14,241 nt of DNA from an uncultured Eudoraea sp. (GTDB lineage: Bacteria > Bacteroidota > Bacteroidia > Flavobacteriales > Flavobacteriaceae). Position 1 is the first letter of the stretch. The number at the start of each line of letters is the position of its first letter. The notes below the pieces were generated by a model. The model did not search any database. It was not told the origin of the DNA and was given only the letters and a program-made list of their open reading frames with translations. Shown here piece by piece: positions 1 to 6,131 of this stretch. Both the position numbers and the translations under genes were made by a program. The DNA lies in the NCBI GenBank assembly GCA_905479615.1, contig CAJQNH010000242.1, forward strand, positions 1-14,241, in the 5' to 3' direction.

Positions 1-1
1 C

Positions 2-1078
2 GAACTTTTTGATACCAAGCCCAAAATTAAGGAATTACATTTGGGAGGAGGTACCCCGACTTTCTTTTCTCCCGATCACCTTAAAGTCTTAATTAACGGA
101 ATATTTAGGTTTGCGGAAAAAGCAGAAAATTATGAATTTAGTTTTGAAGGGCACCCCAATAATACTACCAAGACTCATTTACAAATGTTATTTGATCTGG
201 GGTTTAGAAGGGTGAGTTTTGGTGTGCAAGATTATAACGATACCGTACAAAAAGCAATTCACCGTATTCAGTCTTTTGAAAAGGTAAGAGATGTTACGGA
301 ATGGTCTCGTGAAATTGGATATACCTCTGTGGGCCACGATTTAATTTTTGGACTCCCACATCAAACGCTGGAACATGTTAAGGATACTATTTTAAAAACC
401 AAATTGTTAATGCCTGATCGTTTGGCATTTTATAGCTATGCTCATGTGCCCTGGCTTAAGGGGAATGGTCAAAGAGGATATAACGATATAGATTTGCCCA
501 CCGCCGAAGAAAAGCGTATCCAGTATGAGAAAGGAAAAGCTTTATTAGCTGAGGTAGGTTACCATGAAATTGGAATGGATCATTTTGCTCTGGCAAGCGA
601 TTCTTTGTACACAGCAATGGAATCTGGAAAACTTCATAGAAATTTTATGGGCTATACTGCCTCCAAAACGCAATTGATGATTGGTCTTGGAGTTTCTAGT
701 ATTGGCGATAGCTGGTATAGCTTTGCACAAAATGTTAAAAGCCTTGAGGAATATGAACACCTGGTAGGAAATAATATTATACCTATCTACAGAGGACATA
801 TTTTAACAGATGAAGATCAATTTATAAGAAGACAAATATTAAATTTAATGTGTAGCTTTGAGTCAAGTTGGGATCAGGAAAGTGAAAATATTGAACTTTT
901 TGAGCAGATTTTGACCAGGCTAAGGGAAATGGAAAAAGACGAATTAGTTGAAATTGACGATAATAGAATTAGAGTTACTGAAAAGGGGAGACCCTTTATA
1001 AGAAACATATGTATGGCATTTGATTTGTTATTACATAGGAAAGCACCTGAAACCAGGCTATTTTCCATGACCATTTAA
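2..1078 (+). CDS. hemN: Oxygen-independent coproporphyrinogen III oxidase, 5'-truncated by window edge
   Basis: Radical-SAM enzyme that decarboxylates coproporphyrinogen III to protoporphyrinogen IX without oxygen in heme synthesis. The frame is open to the left edge, so about 95 N-terminal residues, including the CxxxCxxC cluster motif, lie outside; the visible 358 residues match the rest of a roughly 455-residue HemN. Seen: the GGGTPT motif right after the edge, then GFRRVSFGVQ and HRIQ, DLIFGLPHQT, FYSYAHVPW, and the substrate-region signature GKLHRNFMGY. The last two separate true HemN from HemW-like paralogues in the same superfamily. A start at the TTG at 41 would cut through the conserved LGGGTPT strand and is not credible. 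The next gene follows after 31 bases with no terminator, so co-transcription with the stress protein is likely. Neighbouring nos genes fit a low-oxygen lifestyle; that link is inference. Confidence 0.93.
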   Translation, partial: ELFDTKPKIKELHLGGGTPTFFSPDHLKVLINGIFRFAEKAENYEFSFEGHPNNTTKTHLQMLFDLGFRRVSFGVQDYNDTVQKAIHRIQSFEKVRDVTEWSREIGYTSVGHDLIFGLPHQTLEHVKDTILKTKLLMPDRLAFYSYAHVPWLKGNGQRGYNDIDLPTAEEKRIQYEKGKALLAEVGYHEIGMDHFALASDSLYTAMESGKLHRNFMGYTASKTQLMIGLGVSSIGDSWYSFAQNVKSLEEYEHLVGNNIIPIYRGHILTDEDQFIRRQILNLMCSFESSWDQESENIELFEQILTRLREMEKDELVEIDDNRIRVTEKGRPFIRNICMAFDLLLHRKAPETRLFSMTI

Positions 1079-1109
1079 AAGTGTTTTATTCACCTTAAAA
1101 TCTAAGATC

Positions 1110-1934
1110 ATGAAAACAATCATAGTACCCATAGACTTCTCCGAGCAATCTGAATATGCCTTAAAAGCTGCAGCCTCCCTATCTAAAAAGCATGGCGCAG
1201 AGATTATAGCACTTCATATGCTGGAATTGAATGAGGCAATGATTTCATCTTCAGAAGGATTTCATCCTGAACAAACTGTTTTTCTCATTAAAATGGCTGA
1301 AAAACGAATTTCTGAGTTTTTAAACAAACCTTATTTAAAGGATGTAAAAAAAGTGACTCCTATTATAAAGCATTTTAAAGTATTTAGTGAAGTAAATGAT
1401 ATTGCCGAAAAACATGGGGCTGATATGATTATTATGGGTTCTCATGGGAGCGATGGGCTTAAAGAAATATTTGTGGGTTCCAATGCCGAAAAAGTGGTGA
1501 GAAATTCTGATATTCCGGTTCTTGTAATTAAAGATGAAATGGAAGATTTCAAGGCTGAAAATTTTGTATTTGCCTGCGCATTTAAAGATGAAAGCCTTAT
1601 TGCATTTCGAAAAGCCAAGGATTTTGCAGATAAATTATCAGCAAAATTGCATTTGGTCTATATAAATACTCCGGGAGACAATTTTTTAAGCACTCAGGAT
1701 GCTTATGAAAAAGTAAACAAGTATTTGCAAAAGGCTGGTGCCGGTAAGGAAGTGAGTATTTATAATGATTATAGTGTAGAGAAAGGCGTTTTAAATTTTA
1801 GTGAAAGTATTCATGCCGATGTTATCGGAATACCCACTCATGGCAGAAAAGGACTATCACATTTCTTTATGGGCAGTATTGGAGAGGATATTACCAATCA
1901 TTCCAAAATTCCTGTAATCACATTCAAATTATAG
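1110..1934 (+). CDS. Universal stress protein, two tandem Usp domains
   Basis: 274 residues made of two UspA-type domains (about 1-142 and 150-274). Domain 1 begins with the typical KTIIVPIDFSEQS strand and Asp9, and has an intact ATP-binding signature, Gly110-x2-Gly113-x9-Gly123-Ser124. Domain 2 has a variant (Pro-Thr-His-Gly at 242-245, nine residues, Gly255-Ser256) in which the first glycine is replaced by proline, so nucleotide binding there is less certain. There is no signal peptide, so the protein is cytoplasmic. Usp proteins of this tandem form help cells survive starvation, redox or low-oxygen stress; the exact role here cannot be read from sequence. It sits 31 bases behind hemN, probably in the same transcript, and ends before a strong hairpin. 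Confidence 0.9.
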   Translation: MKTIIVPIDFSEQSEYALKAAASLSKKHGAEIIALHMLELNEAMISSSEGFHPEQTVFLIKMAEKRISEFLNKPYLKDVKKVTPIIKHFKVFSEVNDIAEKHGADMIIMGSHGSDGLKEIFVGSNAEKVVRNSDIPVLVIKDEMEDFKAENFVFACAFKDESLIAFRKAKDFADKLSAKLHLVYINTPGDNFLSTQDAYEKVNKYLQKAGAGKEVSIYNDYSVEKGVLNFSESIHADVIGIPTHGRKGLSHFFMGSIGEDITNHSKIPVITFKL

Positions 1935-1961
1935 TTTTAGGTTAAATGATTGATTGATATG

Positions 1962-1995
1962 ATAAAGGGGAATCCAAAACGATTCCCCTTTATTT
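1962..1995 (+). terminator. Rho-independent terminator after the stress-protein gene
   Basis: A 12-bp perfect stem (1963-1974 pairing with 1981-1992, core GGGGAATC/GATTCCCC), extendable by one A-T pair, closes a 6-base CAAAAC loop and is followed by a T-rich tract. It lies 28 bases after the stress-protein stop. It also lies about 97 bases downstream of the convergent deacetylase gene, so it may act in both directions, although the T-tract is better on the + strand. Confidence 0.85.
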
Positions 1996-2091
1996 ATGTA
2001 CAAATACATCAAACGAGGGAGACCATTCGTAACGCGCAAAGAATATCTCTATTGAAGAAGCTTGGGACAGACTATGGAGTTTAGCACTTTG

Positions 2092-2964
2092 CTATTGAGT
2101 GTTGAGCATTGGGAACAGCTTTTTTAACTCTGCATCTGTAGGTTGTTTTCCGTATTCGCAAATTTCAAAACTCTCTACATGCTTTACTTCCGAGGCTTTA
2201 TCTCCATACCATTTTTTCAGAGATGCCATCGTTGAATTATTAGGTTTGGAGGAGCGCCAGTTTGCCAGCATTTCTAAACGTTCTTTTTCTTCTTTCGGAA
2301 CCTTATCCAAATTTCCGGAAGTCCAAGGAAGCCATTCAAAGAACTGTGATTTATGGGCAGCCATTGCATAAATTTTCTGATCGAAAACAGCATCAATATT
2401 TATAACTACATCAGGATTAAAAGGATTAGGGCGTTGAAAGCCATCTTCAGAATATAAAAAAACGGGATTCTTTTTTAGCGGTGGCGTATCTGCAGCAACA
2501 TTAGGAACGATAACCATATAAGCCGCATCCTGAACCAAAATTCCCGTATAACGGTGATCGGGGTGGTAATCATTTGGCCTGGGAGCTATTACCACATCTG
2601 CATTCCACTTTCTGATCTCACGGATTACCTTTAATCTGTTTTCCAGGGTAGGCATTAATTCTCCGTCGTGATTGTCCAAAACGGTGTATTCAACTCCAAA
2701 TCGCTTCCCTGCTTCTTTTGCTTCGGCAATCCTGATTTTGGCCAAGGCTCCGCCTCCTTTTCCATAGTGACCGGCATCACCATTGGTAAGTGAAACAAAT
2801 TTTACCTTATGGCCCAATCTGGCTAATAGTATAGCCGTTCCCCCAGTATCTATATCGCAATCATCGGGGTGTGCACCAAAAACAATTACGTTTATAGGAT
2901 CAGTTTGGGCATTATTGATATATGCAGTGAAAACGATAAAAAAGCAGAGTATCAGATTTTTCAT
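2092..2964 (-). CDS. Secreted PIG-L/LmbE-family deacetylase
   Basis: 290 residues. A Sec signal peptide occupies roughly residues 1-19 (ends ...INNAQ), so the mature enzyme is exported. The PIG-L family hydrolyses N-acetyl groups from N-acetylglucosamine-type sugars using zinc (MshB, BshB and LmbE are relatives). Seen: AHPDD at 31-35 (zinc ligands His32 and Asp35, catalytic base Asp34) and HPDH at 134-137 supplying the third metal histidine, with a TGGTA segment after the first motif. The signal peptide argues against the cytoplasmic bacillithiol enzyme BshB1 and for a periplasmic sugar-processing role. It begins 10 bases after the Gfo/Idh/MocA gene, so the two form an operon; such a pair often handles carbohydrate derivatives in Bacteroidota. 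The substrate is unknown. Confidence 0.88.
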   Translation of the reverse strand: MKNLILCFFIVFTAYINNAQTDPINVIVFGAHPDDCDIDTGGTAILLARLGHKVKFVSLTNGDAGHYGKGGGALAKIRIAEAKEAGKRFGVEYTVLDNHDGELMPTLENRLKVIREIRKWNADVVIAPRPNDYHPDHRYTGILVQDAAYMVIVPNVAADTPPLKKNPVFLYSEDGFQRPNPFNPDVVINIDAVFDQKIYAMAAHKSQFFEWLPWTSGNLDKVPKEEKERLEMLANWRSSKPNNSTMASLKKWYGDKASEVKHVESFEICEYGKQPTDAELKKLFPMLNTQ

Positions 2965-2974
2965 AATTTGCTAA

Positions 2975-4366
2975 TTAGGTTAATTTCATACCGATAGGAT
3001 CCCAGTTAACCGGTTTATTTTTATAATAACTTTCATTTGCCAGTAAGGCCGCTCCTGCTGCCCTAAGGCCAAAATTAGGGTCTTGAATTATAGTGTTCTT
3101 ACCACGGATTGCCTGGAAGAAATTATAAAAATGATCATAGTGACCTCCTTTGTAATCGTCTGGCGCTTCCCAAAGTGTTTCCCCAATATTCAATGCAGAT
3201 TCTCTGCTTTCCAGGTTTTTAGAGGCATATTCTGCTCTGATTTTCTTTTGAGTTGCTTCCGTATAGGCAACCATGGAGTAATTACCAGGCGTCATTCCCA
3301 ATTTGGAGCGGAGTAGTTTTACAGAATTCGATCCTACCTCCATTACTCCTTCTGTTCCTACCAGCTTGAAACCTCCTCCGCCACCAGATCCGGCAATGAA
3401 ATTTACCCTGAATGAGGCATTAAAGGCAGCATGTGTCTCAGATTCCGGATAATCATAAAAAGTTAATGTTACGTCCGGAACATCACGCCCGTCTTTCCAA
3501 TAGCGTAAGCCTCCTGTTGAAATTGCTCTGGAGGGACCTTTGGAACTGATAATATAATTTAATGTCGAAAATGCATGAACAAAGAGATCTCCGGCAACCC
3601 CGGTTCCATAATCCCTGTAATTTCGCCATCTGAAAAAGCGTTTTTTATCAAACGGGACTTGTGGAGCAGTGCCCAGGAAGGTATCAAAATCTACTGTAGT
3701 TGGATCGGCATCAGGCGGGATTGGATATTGCCATGCCCCTTCAGAAGAATAACGGTCGTTATACATATCCAGCATTACCAAATCCCCTATTGCACCGTCT
3801 TCATAAAGAAGCCGTGCTTTTTCGTTACCTAAAGAAGACATCCCCTGACTTCCTATCTGGCATAACATCCCTGTATCTTTTTGAGCCTTAATTATTTCAT
3901 GGCCTTCTGTAAAATTTTGCACCATTGGTTTTTCACAGTAGACCGCCTTTCCTGCATTCATGGCCTCAATGGTGATTTTTTTATGCCAGTGATCCGGGAC
4001 TGCCACAATAACAGCATCAACGTCACTGCGGCTAAGTATCTCGCGATAATCCCTGGTCACAGCTATATCGTCTCCCCAAAGTTCTTTAGCCCTGTCTAAC
4101 CTGCCTAGGTACAAATCACAGGCGGCTACAAGTTTAACGCCTTGTACCTTTAATGCAGCGGTAGTGTCGTAGATTCCTTGAATACCGGATCCTATTAATG
4201 CCAGATTTATCTGATCATTTATAGCAAAGGTATTTTCTTTATAGGTTCTGTTGAGTAATAGTTTTTGGTTATAAGAGGAAGCTAAAATTTGTGGTGCTGT
4301 CGAAATTGCAGCTGCGCCTAAACCGGCCCGTCTTAAGAATGACCTTCTTGATTGATTCTTCTTCAT
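2975..4366 (-). CDS. Tat-exported Gfo/Idh/MocA-family oxidoreductase
   Basis: 463 residues. The N-terminus has a twin-arginine signal (SRRSFLRR at 6-13 followed by an alanine-rich segment), so the protein is probably folded with its dinucleotide in the cytoplasm and then exported. A Rossmann fold starts near residue 53 with the glycine motif GSGIQG (59-64), followed by ACDL as the second-strand end and VAVPDHWH (121-128). The family's EKP motif is at 145-147, where Lys146 is the expected catalytic residue. The C-terminal half is the alpha/beta substrate domain of the family. Relatives oxidise or reduce sugars and inositols with NAD(P), or act as exported glycosidases using NAD. It is first gene of a two-gene unit with the deacetylase 10 bases downstream. 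A 78-base gap separates it from the upstream Rrf2 gene on the same strand, so read-through from there is possible. Substrate unknown. Confidence 0.9.
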   Translation of the reverse strand: MKKNQSRRSFLRRAGLGAAAISTAPQILASSYNQKLLLNRTYKENTFAINDQINLALIGSGIQGIYDTTAALKVQGVKLVAACDLYLGRLDRAKELWGDDIAVTRDYREILSRSDVDAVIVAVPDHWHKKITIEAMNAGKAVYCEKPMVQNFTEGHEIIKAQKDTGMLCQIGSQGMSSLGNEKARLLYEDGAIGDLVMLDMYNDRYSSEGAWQYPIPPDADPTTVDFDTFLGTAPQVPFDKKRFFRWRNYRDYGTGVAGDLFVHAFSTLNYIISSKGPSRAISTGGLRYWKDGRDVPDVTLTFYDYPESETHAAFNASFRVNFIAGSGGGGGFKLVGTEGVMEVGSNSVKLLRSKLGMTPGNYSMVAYTEATQKKIRAEYASKNLESRESALNIGETLWEAPDDYKGGHYDHFYNFFQAIRGKNTIIQDPNFGLRAAGAALLANESYYKNKPVNWDPIGMKLT

Positions 4367-4444
4367 GTTGGATTGCTAAAGTTGATACTTTCTTTTTAAA
4401 GAAGCTTAAATTACACTTTTTTAAGAAGTACTCCAAGAAGTTAA

Positions 4445-4876
4445 TCAGACAGGTAAAAAAGCTTTGTTTAATTTTAAATCCATGGCCAGGTCATTTATGG
4501 TTTTGCTTTCCAGTAGTGCAATCATTTTTGATCTTGAGGGATTAATTAAGGCATGAAGCGGGCAAGGTATGTGTTCATTACAATCTTCCAAACTTAGTGC
4601 ACAGGATTCTATTCTTTTTTTACCGTCGATAATATCTATAATTTTCATTATAGGTTGATTTTTATTTGCTTCATTAATATAAAACCCGCCTTTGGGACCT
4701 TTGGTGGAAGAGAGAATCCTACGTTTGGAAAGTTCTTGTAATAGTTTGGCTATATAGGCTTTTGGAACGTTTATTCTTTCACTAATATCTTTCACCATCA
4801 TTTTATTATTCTCATTGGCATGTAATGCAAGAAACAATACTGCCTTGAGAGCATATTTCGAAGAATTTGAAAGCAT
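4445..4876 (-). CDS. Rrf2-family transcriptional regulator, NsrR-like candidate Fe-S sensor
   Basis: 143 residues. Winged-helix DNA-binding domain of the Rrf2 family at the N-terminus: SSKYALKAVLFLA start, a recognition-helix region INVPKAYIAKLLQEL (35-49) and the wing KGPKGGFYI (59-67). Three cysteines, Cys92, Cys99 and Cys105, follow with spacing C-x6-C-x5-C. The known iron-sulfur Rrf2 sensors use nearly the same pattern (NsrR C93-x5-C99-x5-C105; IscR similar). This suggests a cluster that senses NO, oxygen or iron-sulfur status. The gene is divergent from the nos operon and shares a 122-bp control region with it, so I infer that it regulates nos and itself. It is not an isc/suf neighbour, which argues against IscR. 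The exact signal cannot be read; gene symbol therefore left empty. Confidence 0.88.
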   Translation of the reverse strand: MLSNSSKYALKAVLFLALHANENNKMMVKDISERINVPKAYIAKLLQELSKRRILSSTKGPKGGFYINEANKNQPIMKIIDIIDGKKRIESCALSLEDCNEHIPCPLHALINPSRSKMIALLESKTINDLAMDLKLNKAFLPV

Positions 4877-4881
4877 GTTTG

Positions 4882-4896
4882 TCCTATATTTTAGGA
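4882..4896. promoter_or_regulatory. Inverted repeat TCCTA-N5-TAGGA in the rrf2 leader
   Basis: Perfect 5-bp arms (4882-4886 and 4892-4896) around TATTT, 5 bases upstream of the rrf2 start codon. Its position in the expected 5' leader would suit a negative autoregulatory operator for the Rrf2 protein. A weak RNA hairpin is the alternative. Short arms make this tentative. Confidence 0.35.
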
Positions 4897-4909
4897 TTGT
4901 AATATTAAA

Positions 4910-4925
4910 AAGATATTTTTATCTT
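4910..4925. promoter_or_regulatory. Inverted repeat AAGATA-N4-TATCTT, candidate Rrf2/NsrR-type operator
   Basis: Perfect 6-bp arms with a TTTT spacer. The outer AAGAT/ATCTT half-sites are the same as the ends of the enterobacterial NsrR operator, which begins AAGATG and ends CATCTT, although the enterobacterial site is longer. It overlaps TATCTTTT on the minus strand (4908-4915), a one-mismatch fit to the Bacteroidota -7 box TAnnTTTG that could drive rrf2. Binding here could block rrf2 directly and influence nos. Function is inferred from position and symmetry. Confidence 0.5.
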
Positions 4926-4929
4926 AAAT

Positions 4930-4943
4930 ATGATTAATATCAT
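4930..4943. promoter_or_regulatory. FNR/DNR-like box ATGAT-N4-ATCAT upstream of the nos operon
   Basis: Perfect 5-bp dyad around TAAT. It differs from the FNR/DNR consensus TTGAT-N4-ATCAA at one symmetric base per half-site and keeps the right spacing. Its centre (4936.5) lies about 33 bases upstream of the middle of the -7 box at 4966-4973, which would put it near -40 from the expected transcription start, the usual place for class II activation by Crp/Fnr-family proteins. No Crp/Fnr gene is in the window. Confidence 0.55.
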
Positions 4944-4965
4944 GTTTTTATTACCTTACCACTCC

Positions 4966-4973
4966 TATTTTTG
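4966..4973 (+). promoter_or_regulatory. Bacteroidota -7 promoter box for the nos operon
   Basis: TATTTTTG is an exact match to TAnnTTTG, the -7 element used by the Bacteroidota primary sigma factor. It lies 25 bases before the chosen start codon of the cytochrome gene at 4999. There is no good TTTG -33 element at the expected distance; the FNR-like dyad falls there instead, as expected for an activator-dependent promoter. Confidence 0.6.
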
Positions 4974-4998
4974 GGCAATAATTAACAAAAACAAAAGA

Positions 4999-5505
4999 AT
5001 GAAACAACTAATTAAGACTGCCGTATTCTTACTCGCTCTAATATTGATGAGTTGTGGCGGAAAAGAAGAAAAGAAAAAAGACGGTTTTAGTGTCACCAGG
5101 CAAAAGACAGAAACGGAGAAGCCTGTAAGTACTCCTGATACTGAAGTGACAAAAGCATCAGAGCGTATAGATTTAACTAACAAAGGTTTAGGGCCTGTGA
5201 CTTCAGTCACCTTAAATCCGGAAATTGATCAGGCAATGGCAAGTTCAGGAAAAGAATTGTATGACCAAATGTGCCTGGCATGCCATAGATTAGGTAAAAA
5301 ATTTATTGGCCCGGCCCCTAACGGCATCCTTGAGAGACGTACACCGGAATGGGTTATGAACATGATTCTTAATCCTGATCAGATGGTAAAAGAAGATCCA
5401 TTGGCGAAAGATTTGTTGGTAGAGTTTAACGGTTCACCAATGGCGAATCAAGGTCTTACTGAAGAACAAGCCAGGGCTGTCCTGGAGTATTTTAGAACTT
5501 TATAA
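4999..5505 (+). CDS. Lipoprotein c-type cytochrome, probable electron donor to NosZ
   Basis: 168 residues from the ATG at 4999. An upstream in-frame ATG at 4930 is rejected because it precedes the -7 box and would bury the signal peptide; from 4999 the protein begins with a clean lipoprotein signal MKQLIKTAVF...LMSC, with Cys19 lipidated. A charged, low-complexity linker follows (20-75), then a single class I cytochrome c domain: heme-attachment CLACH at 92-96 and a likely axial methionine, Met148, in GSPMANQG. The protein would be membrane-anchored in the periplasm. It is first in the nos transcript, 11 bases before the fasciclin gene. As no nosR, nosG, nosH or nosC is visible, it is the obvious candidate to pass electrons to the CuA site of NosZ; this is inference. 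A KEE tract soon after the lipid cysteine is noted separately. Confidence 0.9.
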   Translation: MKQLIKTAVFLLALILMSCGGKEEKKKDGFSVTRQKTETEKPVSTPDTEVTKASERIDLTNKGLGPVTSVTLNPEIDQAMASSGKELYDQMCLACHRLGKKFIGPAPNGILERRTPEWVMNMILNPDQMVKEDPLAKDLLVEFNGSPMANQGLTEEQARAVLEYFRTL

Positions 5506-5516
5506 TAAACAATCAT

Positions 5517-6098
5517 ATGAAAACAATAACTAGATTTAGATTACTTGCGGGCTCATTTTTTATGCTGATTTTATTTGTCGGTTGTAAAAATGAAGCTAAA
5601 ACAGAAGGAACAACTTCTTCAACATCACCAACAACTGAAGAAGACAAAGAACGTGGCCAGGCCTTTATTGAAGATGACGGATCAACGCCCAATGTACTAC
5701 AGATTGCTATTGGTTCTCCTGATCATACAACCTTAGTTGCGGCTGTACAAGCTGCTGACCTTGAAAATGTTTTGGTAAATGCTGGTCCGTTAATGGTATT
5801 TGCACCTACTAATGAAGCTTTTGCTGCATTACCTGAAGGAACAGTTGACAACTTGTTAAAGCCGGAAAATAAAGATGCATTAGCCAATATCTTAAAATAT
5901 CATGTTACACCCGGAAATTATTCTAAAGATTTTCTAAAGAAATTTAAAAAATTAGGGCAGGCCAATGATCAAAATGTAATGATTGTTGTTGAAGGGGATG
6001 ATGTTTTTGTTGGAGGCGCTAAAATAATAGGGAGTGTCAAAGGAGGGAACGGAATTGTTCATGTGGTAGACAAGGTAATGTTGCCGCCGGAAGAATAG
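5517..6098 (+). CDS. Fasciclin (FAS1) domain lipoprotein in the nos operon
   Basis: 193 residues. Lipoprotein signal peptide ending LFVGC with Cys23 as the lipid anchor, a Thr/Ser/Glu-rich linker (24-50), then one FAS1 domain (about 55-193). Seen: the H1 box VFAPTNEAF at 94-102, the Tyr-His pair at 128-129, and the H2 box NGIVHVVDKVMLPP at 178-191. FAS1 domains mediate protein-protein or surface adhesion and are not known to be catalytic. It lies between the cytochrome and nosZ with gaps of 11 and 33 bases, so it is almost surely co-expressed with them. A scaffold role bringing donor cytochrome and NosZ together on the membrane is a guess; no metal-binding cluster is evident in the sequence. 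Confidence 0.9.
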   Translation: MKTITRFRLLAGSFFMLILFVGCKNEAKTEGTTSSTSPTTEEDKERGQAFIEDDGSTPNVLQIAIGSPDHTTLVAAVQAADLENVLVNAGPLMVFAPTNEAFAALPEGTVDNLLKPENKDALANILKYHVTPGNYSKDFLKKFKKLGQANDQNVMIVVEGDDVFVGGAKIIGSVKGGNGIVHVVDKVMLPPEE

Positions 6099-6131
6099 AA
6101 AACATAAACAATTAAAACTAAAAATAAAACA

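Noticed and set aside
41..1078. hemN as a complete gene starting at TTG 41
   Set aside because: The frame stays open to base 2 and the residues before 41 (KELHL) continue the conserved strand leading to GGGTPT, so the gene is cut by the window edge.
1996..2091. Small gene or RNA between the terminator and the deacetylase gene
   Set aside because: No frame of useful length, no coding signature and no stable structure seen in this 96-base stretch.
2099..4099. Several open frames of 63-90 codons on the strand opposite to the deacetylase and oxidoreductase genes
   Set aside because: They are antisense shadows of well-supported genes and show no domain, signal peptide or leader of their own.
4367..4444. 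Promoter or terminator between the Rrf2 gene and the Gfo/Idh/MocA gene
   Set aside because: There are short AT-rich dyads (for example TTCTTT-TT-AAAGAA near 4390-4403) but no TAnnTTTG box on the minus strand and no GC-rich stem, so nothing can be supported.
4930..4998. Longer N-terminus for the cytochrome from an ATG at 4930
   Set aside because: This ATG lies inside the FNR-like dyad and before the -7 box, and the extra 23 residues would precede a perfect lipoprotein signal peptide that starts at 4999.
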